From contig NC_063180.1 of assembly GCF_023159225.1 (NCBI RefSeq), forward strand, positions 6,507,297 through 6,571,296: 64,000 nt of DNA. The letters run 5' to 3'. This stretch comes from Perognathus longimembris pacificus (lineage: Eukaryota; Chordata; Mammalia; Rodentia; Heteromyidae). The notes beneath the pieces were generated by a model, which had not been told where the DNA came from, did not search any database, and was given only the letters and a program-made list of their open reading frames with translations. Positions 48,261 to 59,854 of this stretch are shown one piece after another; within the stretch, counting starts at the first letter, position 1, and each line of letters begins with the position of its first letter. Position numbers and translations under genes: made by a program.

Positions 48261-48454
48261 AGGGGCTGGGAATATGGCCTAGTGGCAAGAGTGCTTGACT
48301 CATATACATGAAGCCCTGGGTTCAATTCCTCAGCACCACATATATAGAAAAGGCCAGAGGTGGCGCCGTGACTCAAGTGGCAGAGTGCTAGCCTTGAGCA
48401 AAAAGAAGCCAGGGACAGTGCTCAGGCACTGAGTCTAAGCCCCAGGACTAGCCA

Positions 48455-48533
<79 letters not shown>

Positions 48534-48540
48534 AATAAAG
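48261..48540 (+). repeat. IDL-Geo SINE with long (AAAT)n tail
   Basis: Young form. The tail expanded to about 80 bases of AAAT. Duplication TAAGGAATTG at 48251-48260 and 48541-48550. Confidence 0.93.
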
Positions 48541-48813
48541 TAAGGAATTGTTATACGTTATATGGGTCCCTCTTGGCTGCTCCAACAGCCCATTTTCTCT
48601 CTTATCCCAGACTGATGAGACTGATGTGGGGTACAGCTGGGCCATGGGAACTTCTGAAGATTTGATGTGATTCTAACAGACAGCCAAGGCTGGGAGCTGC
48701 TATGAAATACCAGGTAAGTTCAATGGAAAGGAAGAAATGCCCCCAAGAAGAATGGGTGCTCAGAGCACTGAGAGCTGCTCTCCCAGCATCCTGGATGCCT
48801 ACTGCTCCAAACA

Positions 48814-48825
48814 TCTCTCTCTCTC

Positions 48826-48888
<63 letters not shown>
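48814..48888 (+). repeat. (CT)n(CA)n microsatellite
   Basis: CT array with one CCCT interruption, passing directly into CA. Confidence 0.97.
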
Positions 48889-48889
<1 letters not shown>

Positions 48890-48937
48890 CTAGGATTTCT
48901 ATCCTCACTCACAGGGGATATTAAAAATGAGAACCAG

Positions 48938-49130
48938 GGGCTGGGAGTATGGCCTAGTGGCAAGAGTGCTTGCCTAGTATACATGAAGCCCTGGGTTCGA
49001 TTCCCCAGCACCACATATATAGAAAATGGCCAGAGCTCAAGTGGCAGAGTGCTAGCCTTGAGCAAAAGGAAGCCAGGGACAGTGCTCAGGCCCTGAGTCC
49101 AAGGCCCAGGACTGGTTAAAAAAAAAAAAG
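48938..49130 (+). repeat. IDL-Geo SINE (young), short Geo
   Basis: The left monomer is full. The Geo start (GAAGTGGCGCTGTGG) is deleted after GGCCAG. A GAGAACCA target lies on both sides. Confidence 0.92.
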
Positions 49131-49582
49131 AGAGAACCAATAAGCTAACATCTTTGAAGAAGCAAGCACACCTTAGGTAGAGAGGACTAGAAACTCAAAT
49201 CCCCCAAGAAGGACATGACAAAAATGTTTATGTGAGTCCTGCTGTAGGGAAGTTTTCCCAAAAACACTGCAAGCAACCATATTCCCCTAAAGCCAAGAAA
49301 TTAATATGCATAGCTGTCCCAGTCCGGAGCCCCAGGCAGAACACTAAACAAAGCTTTTTTGGGAGGCAGAGAATGAAGGTGGCTGAGTCCCAGCTAAAGC
49401 AACATCCCAATGGGCAACTCAGGAGAAAACGGGGAAAAAAATAGTCATGTAGCATCAGACATCTCACATCTCAACCACCAGGACTCTACGGCCAAAAGCA
49501 GCAAATATACAAAAGATTAATGAATCACTGTAAACATTTTTTTCAATCAGAGGAAAATGCCATTATCAAAATACCAGAAGAA

Positions 49583-49835
49583 CACAGTGCTGCGGGCTCA
49601 TGCATGTAATTCTACTTATTTAAGAGGCTGAGATCTGAGGATAACAAGTCAAAGCTAGGCTAGGCAGGAAAGTCTGAGACTCATTCCCAACTAACTAGCT
49701 ACCAAAAAAAAAACTGGAAGTGGTGTAGGGGCTCAAAGTGGCAAAGTGCTCGCCTTGAGCAAAAAAAAAACCGCTCAGGGACAGCACCCAGACCCTGAGT
49801 TCAGCCCTATGACCAAAAAACAAAACAAATAGAAA
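49583..49835 (+). repeat. 7SL-headed Geo SINE
   Basis: GTGCTGCGGGCTCATGC head, A-expanded linker, Geo with AAAAAAAAAACCGCTCAG. Confidence 0.85.
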
Positions 49836-50999
49836 ACAGGAGAAACTGGACAAGAACCATTCTGAATGCAATAGTATGTTTTAAGTACTTAAATAAGAAG
49901 TTCTTTGCTTCCAGTAATTAGGTCTATTTATTCACATATTTTAAACCTGCTTTGCAAGTTATTTTTCTGGTGCTCATTCTGTTTTCTGGAGCAGGCAACT
50001 GGACTTAAGGCAGCTCTAAGTCATGGCCTGCTCTTGGCTCTGGCTGCCTTCTGCTTCCTCTCAACTTATCTGCCCACACCAGGCTCACCTTCCCCCACCT
50101 ATCCCCCTTGCAACTCTATGCTCTTTAATAACCGAGCTAAGCATTTAGCTAGATAATTAAGCATATCTGAATTGGAACTAAAATAGAACAAATGGGATAA
50201 GGGGCAGGCCTCTCGCTTCAGTTTAGAAATGGGAAACTTCTTTTGCATGTCAGACCCCCAACTGTTTCCTACTGAGCTGAAGTTGGCAAATGGGGCTTCA
50301 ACTACAGGCCTTGCTTCTGTGAACTATCAGAAAATGGACACACATTTTTCCAGGTTCGGGGTAAGAGTCCTTCCAAACATATATAAGCATCTAATTCTGA
50401 ACTACTAAATGCAAAAAAAAAGGAATATTCTCTAGAAGAAAATTATCATAAGAGATTATTGTTCAATGTAATTGAAGACCAAAAAGATGTGTGTTCTAAG
50501 CCCCTAAAGCGAAATAATGCTGGTGGAGATTCCCAATCAGGGTCCCACCTCATCCAACTTGGCAGGCTGGGGGGAAGGACAGGGGTAAGCAGAGGTGGCA
50601 GCCAAGTGCCTGTCACTGAATCACTCCTGGAATCACCACCCTTGGGACTCCTGGCATCAAAGAAACTTTGGATTGTTGAAGCCACATAGTCTTTGTTTAA
50701 GCCACAAGCCCAACAGTTGTTGGGTTTATTTTTCCTTGTACATTCCAGAACATCTTTGCTCTTAAGAAACTTAAAGTCCAAAGATTCAGATAATTTAGCA
50801 AGTAAATGATGACAGTACAGGGTATCAAATTCTATGGCAAAGGTATTCCAGGGTGCCTAGAAGTTCAGAAAACTTCCTGGGGAAGCAGTATGTGAACTGA
50901 AAGGGCTAACAAAGGAGAGGAAATGTAACAGAAAGAAAAAGAATTCGTGACAGTGTGAATAATTTAATGTTACTATTAACAGGCCTAGCCAAAAATGTA
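49836..50999. other. RALB intron 1, unique
   Basis: No repeat I can name and no exon. Frames are short and overlapping. Confidence 0.5.
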
Positions 51000-51096
51000 T
51001 TTTTTCTTAGCCCAGGCTGGGCTTGAACTTGCAATCCTCCCGTCTCAGCCTCCCCAGTGATGGGATTACTAGGTAGACTATCACTGCAGCCAACCA
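51000..51096 (-). repeat. old 7SL monomer
   Basis: Antisense: CCCAGGCTGGGCTTGAAC and GTCTCAGCCTCCCCAGTG. Confidence 0.65.
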
Positions 51097-51834
51097 ATAA
51101 GTGCATTAAAAAATGTTTTTTAAATATAAAAGTATCCTTCTCATCAACAATTTATTCTGAAAAGTTTCAAACATCCAGAAATCTTTTCAAAGTGAACCTA
51201 TATAAACCTACTGCCTGGCTTCTACAATTAACACAATGAATATTTCACTCCATGCCTTCATCTGTCACTTGTCCATCAACATACATCTTTTTTTTTTTTT
51301 TTTTTGCATTTCAGTGTGGACTACAATAGCAGTACACTTTATCCCTAACTTCGCTACACCCACCCACCCTGTCAAAACACAGTTTTACTTCCTTCATTGA
51401 CTTTGAGGACAACTTCAGAACTATCTCTAAGGGGCTGGGACCATTTGAGAGCTAGCAGTCTTTCACAGTGGACTTCAGAGAATCCCAACAGGCTCCTGCT
51501 ATGGACTGAATTGTGTTCCCATCCCCTTGATTTATGCCCCACATGACTGTGGGGAGTACCTGTAAGGAAGGGACCATTGTAAAAAGATGTCATAAGTGCA
51601 GAGTCCTGAACTTACAGAACTGGTGTGCATGTTACTGTGCAATGGCATGTTACTCTGCCCAGTGGAGGAAAAACACAGAACGGGAAGGAGGGCCATTTGT
51701 AAGTACTTCCCATTGGTTACTTCAGTTATCTACCTGAACATTCATGCTATCTGAGGTTCACAGTATCTCATGTGGTGCCATACATGCTAGACTATAAAGG
51801 AAGGAGGACAACAAGAAAAATTAGGGCCTACTTA
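51097..51834. other. RALB intron 1, mostly unique
   Basis: CTATGGACTGAATTGTGTTC at about 51500 may be the start of a decayed MaLR LTR. Not enough survives to call it. Confidence 0.4.
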
Positions 51835-52002
51835 CAAAAGCTCTATCTTAACCGACCCCAGTAAGAATGAAAATCAACATAAAACCAAATAAACACAATG
51901 CTGAGGAGGATGCAGGTGGGAACCCTCATAGACTATCAGTGGGAATGTAGACTAGTGCAACTGCAGAAACCAATATGGAGGGTCCTCAAGAAACTAAAAA
52001 TA
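51835..52002 (+). mobile_element. old L1 ORF2 fragment
   Basis: Recognisable ORF2 phrases in order (GAGGATGCAGGTGGGAACCC; CAATATGGAGGGTCCTCAAG; AAACTAAAAATA) are truncated by the SINE at 52003. Confidence 0.6.
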
Positions 52003-52215
52003 AGCTGGGAGCTGGTGGCTCACGCCTGTAATCCTAGCTACTCAAGAGGCTCAGATCTGAGGATCTCAGTTCAAAAGTCCATGAGACTCTTATCTCCAAT
52101 TAACCACCAGAAAACCAGAAGTGGCACTGTGGCTCAAGTGGTAGAGTGCTAGCCTGAGCTGAAGAATTCAAGGACAGCATCCAGGCCCCAAGTTCAACCA
52201 TCACGACCAACTATA
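52003..52215 (+). repeat. 7SL-headed Geo SINE in L1 fragment
   Basis: GCTGGGAGCTGGTGGCTC head. The block between GTTCAAA and GTCCATGAGAC (GCCAGCCCAGGCAGGAAA) is deleted. Confidence 0.88.
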
Positions 52216-52709
52216 TATATGAATGATAGCATCCCACAGGCTCTTTCTACAACACTTGAGTACCAGGGGCTGGAAAGAGAGACCTGAATAAGAACAAAGA
52301 GGGCTCTTACATGTATATAATGTTACATGTATATTTGTACTATATATTGTACGGGCTAACCTGAGGAGAACCTGAGTGACTAAATATAAGTTTGTGTTAA
52401 AATTATAACAGCTTCTAAACCCTGATGATGATTCGATGCTAGAGGGCTGAACCCCCACCCGTGAGAGTAGTTCCTTGTAATTTGACATTTAAAAATATAA
52501 GGAGCCCTGTTCCCCTTTGGACCAAGGTAGCAACCATGGTAATGGACAATAAAAAAAAAAATGATCACAGTCACAGACTATAGAAATAACCATAATAGTA
52601 GTAGAAATGCCATAGTAACTGTTGGGTTGGTTTACTTATGATTGAGTACTGGATTGTTCTGGCCCACTCATGCTTGCTTAGTGGTACTGGGAAAACATGG
52701 TAAAACAAT
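52216..52709. other. RALB intron 1, unique
   Basis: AT-rich. Nothing recognised before the solo LTR. Confidence 0.5.
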
Positions 52710-53128
52710 TGTTAAAATAAAGTTGGTACTAGGTCAGCCTAACCACAAAATTCTGCTTCTGTAAACAGCTTGCTTAAGCCATTTGTGACTTGCTCTACCC
52801 CCTGCACTAACCCCCTGCATCAGTGCTATGTGACTACCTGCTGTCAGTTCCTGATACCAAGGCCAGTTCCCGTTATCAAAGCCAAAATAGGTAACTGAAA
52901 GGGTATATAGCCAATAGAAATGGCGCAAGACTTGCTTGCTAAATGCCATCCAATCAAGTATCTGCCAAGTTGGAAATACCCTGCCCCTGTGTAATCGCAA
53001 TAAAAACCCTGCCTATCTGAGGGTCAGGGCTCTCAGTCCAGATCCGCTGCGTCCGTGACGGTTGAGTCCAGGCTTGCAATAAAGACTCTCTTTGGTGGTC
53101 TTTGGAGACCCAAAACCTGGGCAGAACA
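52710..53128 (+). mobile_element. probable solo LTR, ERV1-type
   Basis: Starts TGTT and ends AACA. It has CCAAT near 52911, an AATAAAAACCC TATA-like element near 53000, AATAAA at 53078-53083 and a GT-rich U5-like end. No convincing target duplication was found, so the left edge is uncertain. No viral genes are present. Confidence 0.65.
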
Positions 53129-53165
53129 ATATGTATACTATATACTATATGTATACTATACATTT

Positions 53166-53168
<3 letters not shown>

Positions 53169-53211
<43 letters not shown>

Positions 53212-53214
53212 ACA
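53169..53214 (+). repeat. (CA)n microsatellite
   Basis: CA array just beyond the solo LTR, preceded by imperfect ATATACTATATAC repeats. Confidence 0.97.
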
Positions 53215-53244
53215 ACATGGAGTTAACAAGGAAAAATACTCAGC

Positions 53245-53501
53245 GTAGCTGGGCACCCATAGCTCAGGCCTGTAATTCTAGCTACTCAGAAAGCTGAGAT
53301 CTGAGGATTATGATTCAAAGCCATTCAAAGCCAGACTGGGAAGGAAAGTCTGTGAGAGTCTTATCTCCAATTAACCACCAGTGGTGCTGTAGATCAAAGT
53401 GGCAGACTTCTACCCTTAAGTGAAAAAAAAAGCTCAGGGACAACACCCAAAGCCCTGAGTTCAAGCCCCACAACTAACCAAAAAAAAAAGGGGGGGGGAA
53501 C
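53245..53501 (+). repeat. 7SL-headed Geo SINE
   Basis: Duplication AAAAATACTCAGC at 53232-53244 and 53502-53514. CCATTCAAAG is repeated in the head. Confidence 0.92.
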
Positions 53502-53611
53502 AAAAATACTCAGCTACAAAGAAAATGGAAATCAGGTTATCTATAGGAAAATAGAACTGGAGGATCCTCATGTTGAACAAGATAAGCCAAGCTCAAAAGG
53601 CCAAATATTAG

Positions 53612-53850
53612 TTGGGCATCAGTGGCTCACCCTATAATTCTAGCTACTCCAGAGGCTGAAATCTGAGGATCACAGTTCAAAGCCAGCCCAGGAAGGAAAA
53701 TCCCTGACCTTATCTCTAACCACCAGAAAGCCAAAAGTGGCACTTTTGTTCATAGTGGTAGAGTGCTAGCCTTGTGCAAAAAGAGCTCAGAGACAGCTCC
53801 TAGGCCCTGAGTTCAAGCCCCATAACCAACCGCCCCACCCCACCCCCAAA
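53612..53850 (+). repeat. 7SL-headed Geo SINE
   Basis: GGGCATCAGTGGCTCACC head to CATAACCAACC. AAAGGCCAA(A)TATT lies on both sides. Confidence 0.9.
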
Positions 53851-53863
53851 AAGGCCAATATTG

Positions 53864-54000
53864 GCCAGGTACCCATGGCTCTCACCTATAATCCTATCTA
53901 CTCAGGAGGCTAAGATCTTAGGATCATGGTTCAAAGCCAACCTGAGCAGCAAAGTCCCCCTGAGACTCTTATCTCCAATAAACTACCACAAAGGAAATGG
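53864..54000 (+). repeat. 7SL head, host of IDL-Geo
   Basis: GGCCAGGTACCCATGGC head and linker to CTACCACAAAGG, cut by the IDL-Geo at 54001. Confidence 0.85.
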
Positions 54001-54205
54001 AAGGCTGAAAATGTAGCTTAGTCGTACAGTGTTTACCTGGCATGCATGAAGCCCTGGGTTCAATTCCTCAGTACCACATACACAGAAAAGATCAGAAGTG
54101 GTGCTGTGGCTCAAGTGGTAGAGTGCTAGCTCAAGAACAATATCCAAGCCCTGAGTTCAAGCCCCAGGACTGGCAAAAAAAAAAAAAAAAAAAAAAAAAA
54201 AGAAT
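54001..54205 (+). repeat. IDL-Geo SINE nested in another SINE
   Basis: AATGTAGCTTAGTCG/CACATACACAG form ending in a run of about 28 A, inserted into the 53864 SINE. Its far side continues with a Geo piece (54214-54290) of the young type. Confidence 0.85.
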
Positions 54206-54290
54206 GAAGATGTGCTAGCCTTGAGCAAAAAGAAGCCTGGGACAGTGCTCAGGCCCTGAGTCCCAAGCCCCAGCACTGGCCAAAAAAGAA

Positions 54291-55016
54291 GATCTTTATA
54301 TCAACCTAGGACATAATCAGGATTAATCATTAAGTGAAAACAACAACAAAAGCTTAAGTTGCTGAAAGCCTACAATATGGTATTTGTTTAGAAAAAAGAA
54401 TCTGTGTATGAGAACAGAGAGAATGATAACACCCACATTGCTGATACACAAACAGCTATGCCACTCCAAGTACACAGCTTCAACTTTCACCTCTCCATTT
54501 TATTTTCATTTTATAACAATGTGAATTGTAGGACCAATTTAATAAGGCCAAATAGAAGTTGGATTGTTTAAAACACATGTTACTAGAAATTTCCCATGAA
54601 GTCCTGAAGTGTGGGTTATAGGCTATCAAGATGTTTCCACTTAGGGTTTGGTCTGTTTTGAGGCACACCTGGGAGCTGTGGGAATGTGAAACCGCAGGTT
54701 CTCCACACCTGTGAACCAGAAACTACACATTAATGAAGCCCCTGTGGGAATCCTCCACAGGGCATTAAGCAGCTAAATTCCAAGGGAAATTCCAATTTTC
54801 ATATCACTTGTGTTACAATCCAAATAAGGAACAATTCAATCTAAATTAGGGTCATGAAGGACCTCCCCCAACCCAGGAGGAGGAAAAAAGGAAATAGTTT
54901 AAAGTAAAATTCAATTACTTTATTGACAGAGTAAGATGCTGTTTTCAGTGGATAGTCAACAAAGGATCTTCTCATTTCTTACCATCTAACACCAAACTAG
55001 TAAAAACTTGTAACAA
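54291..55016. other. RALB intron 1, unique
   Basis: AT-rich. 54660-54780 contains palindromic words (CCTGTGGGAATCCTCCACAGG) but no named family. Confidence 0.5.
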
Positions 55017-55212
55017 AGCTGGGTGAATCCCAGCTACTCAGAAGGCTGAGATCTCAGGATAGCCATTCAAAGCCAGCCAGGGCAGGAAAGTGCGTAAGAC
55101 TCTTATCTCCAATTAACCACCAGGAAACCAGAAGTGGCATTATGGAAGAGTAGGGAAGGCACCCAAGCCCAGAGTTCAAGCCCCACAACTGACCAAAATA
55201 AATAAATATTGC
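55017..55212 (+). repeat. 7SL-headed Geo SINE, internally deleted
   Basis: The head lacks the GTGGCTCACGCC part. Geo is shortened to GAGTAGGGAAGGCACCC. Confidence 0.85.
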
Positions 55213-55221
55213 CAGGCAAAG

Positions 55222-55440
55222 CTCGGTGCCTGTGGGTCACACCTGTAATCCTAGCTACTCAGAAGGCTGAAATCTTCACAATCATGGTTTGATGCCAGAC
55301 AGAAAAATCCCTGAGACTCTTATCTCCAATTAACCACTCAAAAAATGGAAGTGGCACTAGCCTTGAGCACAAAGAGGCTCAGAAACAGCGTCCAGACCCT
55401 GAGTTCAAGCACAACACCTGACAAAGAAAAAGAGGAAGAG
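55222..55440 (+). repeat. 7SL-headed Geo SINE
   Basis: CTCGGTGCCTGTGGGTCAC head. The Geo A-box is deleted. Confidence 0.87.
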
Positions 55441-55667
55441 GAGAAGGAATTGTCTAAATTTCATTTTTTGGTAGTTTTATGCGAAAATTAGATCTGTGAA
55501 ACAATTCAAATAGCATTACTGTCTGCGGGCTTGAATAAAGTTGTTCCAGTTATTTCTGTACCGTAACACTTCTTTAAATGTTCCTCCAACTAAACCCTGG
55601 ATTCACAAAAAACAAAATCCTATAAATCAAAACATAGAAACTGTGAAGTCTCTTATCAAAAGCACAT

Positions 55668-55790
55668 TGGAAAAGTGTTGTGACACAAGTCTATAATCCC
55701 AGAATTCTGGAGGCTGAGGCAGAGGGATCAGGAATTCAAGGTCAGACTAGGGTAGTGAAACTCTTGTCAAAAACAATTTAAACAAACATG
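55668..55790 (+). repeat. old 7SL monomer (B1-like)
   Basis: TATAATCCCAGAATTCTGG, GGCTGAGGCAGAGGGATC and CAAGGTCAGACTAGGG in B1 order. Confidence 0.75.
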
Positions 55791-55889
55791 GTATTTCAAC
55801 AACCTGAGAACAAGCACTCACCTTCCACTTGGTACTTATATGAACATGCTATTCCTTCTACCAGGACTGTCTCTTGTCTTGTCCTCCGA

Positions 55890-56132
55890 AAACCAGTTGC
55901 ACCGTCTCACGCCTACAATCCTAGCTACTCAGGAGGCTGAGATCTGAGGATCATGGTTCAAAGACAACCCAGGCAGGAAAATCCATGAGATTCTTATCTC
56001 CAGTTAACCTCCAGAAAACCAGAAGTGGCACTTTGGCTCAAAGTGATAGAGCACTAGCCTTGAGCTGAAGAGCTCAGAGACAGCACCCAAGCCCAGAGAT
56101 CAAGCCCCACAACCAACAACAACAAAAAAAGA
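55890..56132 (+). repeat. 7SL-headed Geo SINE
   Basis: Complete copy, GAGCTGAAGAGCTC subtype, ending AACCAACAACAAC. Confidence 0.9.
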
Positions 56133-56494
56133 AAGCCATTTGATTTGCAATTTTATAGTCAGCCGAAGTATTCCTCTACCACCATCCTAGACATGCCCCC
56201 ATGGTGACCAACAGTGCCTACTGCTGCACCTGGAAAACTGATCATTTCCCAGACGTAAGGTCAGTCTTCCCCAGCAGCTTCAGCCACTCGGTCATCCGCC
56301 TGCCATAAGCACTGGCTACCAAGCGGGAGATACTCAATGCTGGATGGCTACAAAGCCAGAGCTGGACCACTCTCCCTTCCCAAGCAGCAGTGGGAAGCTG
56401 AGACTCAATCGCTCTCTTTCCTGTGGCCTGCCTTAGAAGTAACTACTGAATGGCAAAGCAAAAAGAAATATTGCAAGTAATTTGCAAGATCTGT
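56133..56494. other. RALB intron 1, repeat-free block
   Basis: Less AT-rich than its surroundings, with a short open minus-strand stretch. No splice donor fits, so no exon is called. Confidence 0.4.
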
Positions 56495-56746
56495 TTGTTT
56501 TTTTCTTTTCCTTTTTGTTAGTCCTAGGGCTTACAGGGCTTGGGTGTTGTCCCTGAACTCAAGGTTATGCTCAAGGCCATCGCACTACCACTAAAGCCAT
56601 AGCTCCATTTCTGGCTTTTTTGGTACCTAATTATAGAGACAGGAGTCTGACAGACTTTCATGTCCTGGCTGGCTATGAACAGAAAGCCTCCAATCTCAGC
56701 CTACTGAGTAGCTAGGATTACAGACATGAGCCACCAGTACCTGCTT
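56495..56746 (-). repeat. 7SL-headed Geo SINE
   Basis: Antisense and diverged in Geo (GGGCTTACAGGGCTTGGG). Clear head TGAGTAGCTAGGATTACAG. Confidence 0.87.
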
Positions 56747-57261
56747 TTTTTTTTTTTTTAATGTAGATGTTTTTTAAATAAAGTTTCTCCCAACATAATC
56801 CACCAGCATGGAATCTCTAGGATTTGCAAGCCTTTCAGAGGCTTACCAATTTATACAGACTCATTCTGAAACCCTCCTACCTGCAAAGCCAATCTTTCCA
56901 TTGCTGAATTACCTATCCCAATGAAGTCCCAGGTAGAGATTTCAACATATTCCACAGATTCTACTACATCCTCTACTCAATAGTATAGTTAGCATGATAT
57001 ACTGAAACACAGTTTGCATAGCTCATCAGCCCAGCAGTCTGAGGTTCAGAGTCTATGCTGGCTCACTACATTTCAGCTCCAGCTCCATCCTCCATCCAAC
57101 TTCCCATGCTACTATGGTAGGGGGGGATGTCTTTAAAAGTCTGTATGAAATACTGGAACTTGTTTCAAGGACACAGATCTTGGAAAAGAAGAGTACAAGG
57201 AAGGTAGGAAAACACATAGGCAACACAGAGCACAAGTCCTAAAACAATGACCTGGGAGAGT
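56747..57261. other. RALB intron 1, unique
   Basis: Nothing recognised. Confidence 0.5.
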
Positions 57262-57445
57262 CACTTGTTATATACCCAAAAGAACCAAAAGTCAAAAAGC
57301 AAGGACTTGAGCAGCTATATGCATATCTGTGATCCTATCAGTATTATTCTCACTAGCCAAAAGGTGGAAAAAAAACATAAAGCCAATCAACATAAACAAA
57401 ATATAGCCTCTAAGTACAACATAATTTTTGAACATTAAAAAGGAA
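57262..57445 (+). mobile_element. old L1 ORF2 fragment
   Basis: TATATACCCAAAAGAACC...CACTAGCCAAAAGGTGGAAA...GAACATTAAAAAGG follows the order of the conserved C-terminal part of mammalian L1 ORF2, without an intact frame. Confidence 0.65.
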
Positions 57446-57451
57446 AAAAAA

Positions 57452-57672
57452 GCAGGGCCCCAGTGTCTCACACCTGTAACCCTAACACTCAGGAGGCTGA
57501 GATCTGAGGATTGTGGTTCAAAGCCAGCCCAGGCACAAAGTCCATAGATTCTTACCTGAAATCAAACACTAAAAAGCCAGAAGTGGAGATGTGGCTCAAG
57601 TAGTGTTAGCCCTGAGAAAAAAAGTTCAGGGACAGAGCCCAGACCTTGAGTTCAAGCCCCATGCACTGGCAC
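57452..57672 (+). repeat. 7SL-headed Geo SINE
   Basis: GCAGGGCCCCAGTGTCTC head. Geo ends at CATGCACTGGC and runs into (CA)n. Confidence 0.88.
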
Positions 57673-57721
57673 GCATATGCACGCACACACAGGCACACAT
57701 GCGCACACACGCACGCACACG

Positions 57722-57762
<41 letters not shown>
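57673..57762 (+). repeat. (CA)n microsatellite with GCACGC interruptions
   Basis: CA array with CG-containing interruptions, at a SINE tail. Confidence 0.97.
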
Positions 57763-57764
<2 letters not shown>

Positions 57765-58199
57765 CAGAGTAGCTCTCCTCAGTCAAATGAGGACATGCCT
57801 ATCAAGGGAAGTTTTTCCTGAATTATCACTCAAAATTCTAGAAAATCTTAAAGAAACTCTGGCCTTGGAGCCAAGCAGATGCTGAAGCAGGATGAGATGC
57901 TGGTCCCTGAAGTAAGAAGACACAAGACAGGGAGATTTCCTCACCAAGTCCTGATTACACGCTGGGAGACTCAGGCCTGTAGGCCAGTGCTGTCTCCACA
58001 TGGCTGGGCTGCTGAACTGCAAGGCAAAGACCTGATGAGCAAGAACAAGATCTTCTCTGTCCATGTCATAGGACAACTATAAACGTGCAGATGGGAAAGT
58101 ACCAAAGACATTCTGAACACAAAAACAGCACAGAAGTAGTCTCCTGAATGGGGTCCTTTACAACCTACCTTTTCCATCACCCCAAAACAACATGTCATA

Positions 58200-58202
<3 letters not shown>
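57763..58202. other. RALB intron 1, unique
   Basis: Nothing recognised. Short frames only. Confidence 0.5.
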
Positions 58203-58233
<31 letters not shown>

Positions 58234-58239
58234 GAGAGA
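58203..58239 (+). repeat. (CT)n microsatellite
   Basis: CT array followed by GAGAGA, giving a short hairpin-capable inverted pair. Confidence 0.95.
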
Positions 58240-58345
58240 GCCACATCATGTTGCTCAGGCTGACCCTAAATTGCTAGGCTTAAGCAATCATCCTATCTCA
58301 GCATCCCCAGTAGCTAGGACTACAGGCTTGTACCACCCCTCTAGC
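58235..58345 (-). repeat. old 7SL monomer
   Basis: Antisense: ATGTTGCTCAGGCTGACC, TCAGCATCCCCAGTAGC and GGACTACAGGCTTG. Confidence 0.7.
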
Positions 58346-59697
58346 TCAGTGGGCATTTTAGGATATACCTGTCCTAACTGTCTCCAATAGCTCCTGAAAC
58401 TGCCCTAAAAGAAACAGTCTTCCTTCTCCTTCATTGCTGGGTCAGTGGGTAAAGTAGCCAGAACCATGCATTGCAGGTGCTCCTCCCAGCCATGGCTGGA
58501 CAGGGCAGGGATGGAAGGGGCTACCTCCCTCCCAGGGAGGTGCCCAGTTGAACATCCTGGTGACTGAGGCACCACCGGAAGGGGAAGGCATCCACACACT
58601 CATTACTGAAACTCTCCATCCAACATGACCACATCCACTCCCTAAAATGACTAAGCCCCCTGTCCCCACCTCAGGAACACCAGCAAGGCCACCAAGTGAT
58701 TTGGCAATTCTAAACACATTCCTTTTAAGCTATAGCTTTACTAGGGTATTCCCTAGGGACATCTTAAGCAGAAGCTATTTGGCCTCCCCTGTCATGCACC
58801 CAGATTAAGTGTTCTTCCCACTACCACTCCTGCTGAGTACTCCCTTAGTCTCTTCTCCATTGCAAAAGCTGTGTGGAGCAGATGTGGTTTTCCTGCCTGT
58901 CACATGTCCAGTAATGTTCTATCAGCTCCAGACCTGCTGGCCACCTCCGTCACTGAGGACTGCTTCTGGTGGCAGCCTTCCTCCTACCCCACCTCTGTCA
59001 CCAATACAAATGTCCCAACCAAGAATGAAGTCTCTCTCACATCCTTGGCCTTCTCTTCTCCAAAAACCCTTTGCCTTCATTCCACCTACCACACCTGAAC
59101 TTCACTATCTCCCAAAACAGTGTTCTCTAGGCCTCCAGTCTTCCTCTTCTGGCTCCCTCACTCCAATACTCACCACCACAATTTTCTGCCTTCTTCCACT
59201 TATAAGCCTTGGCCTCTGACATATATACCTTACCTCCCCTCCCCTCCTCTTCTCTTCCCCTCCTTCTCTCTCTCTCCCTCTCCTCCTCTCTCCTGAGCTC
59301 TACTATCACCCTCCCTGTTCAGTCCTCTCCACCACCCCCTGCTAATCCATCACCCCAAAAACATGATGTCATTGCCTTCAGAGACATCCTCAGTAGGGTG
59401 TTTTGTTTTGAAAGAGGGTCTTGTCATCCTTCAGTTGTACCCACTGCTCTACTTTCTACCACAACATAGGCAAGCAGATGTTGCCAGTAAGAAAAAGAAA
59501 TCTGGTAAGCAGCTTCATGGAACCTCATCTTAAATGCCATTATGATCACAAACCAGGAACGGACACTTGCTCCATGCTCTAGAAATCTTAGCTACTCCCC
59601 CCTTTGCCTCCCCATGCCTGCTCTTGGCAGAGAACCTCAACACTGCTTCACAGAGGACCAGATTTCCAACACTTTCAGGGACAAACTGTCCAAACCA
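58346..59697. other. RALB intron 1, CT-rich block
   Basis: Pyrimidine-rich (CT-only patch about 59235-59290). A 136-codon frame here reflects composition. May include decayed ancient retroelement. Confidence 0.45.
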
Positions 59698-59830
59698 TAA
59701 TACACTGGTACTCAAACTTCCCAAACTTCAGTGTAGACATGATGACTTGGGAATCTTGTTCAAATGCACATTCACATTCAGCAGGTCAAGACTTCAGTCC
59801 AAGATTCTGAACCCACTCTGAGCAGCAGTG
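59698..59830 (+). mobile_element. MER5-like hAT DNA transposon fragment
   Basis: GGTACTCAAACTTCC...GGGAATCTTGTTCAAATGCACATTC...CAGCAGGTC...CAAGATTCTG follows MER5A order, without terminal repeats that I can fix. Confidence 0.45.
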
Positions 59831-59854
59831 TCTTCCTCCTGCAACCTAACCTCA

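Noticed and set aside
54700..54790. Palindromic GTGGGAATCCTCCAC as a DNA-transposon terminus
   Set aside because: No matching second terminus or target duplication found.
56150..56480. Possible alternative 5' exon of RALB
   Set aside because: A short minus-strand open stretch exists but no convincing donor or acceptor, and no CpG-rich promoter nearby.
58809..59219. 136-codon frame in intron 1
   Set aside because: Pyrimidine-rich sequence lacking stops by composition; neighbouring text looks like decayed ancient repeat.
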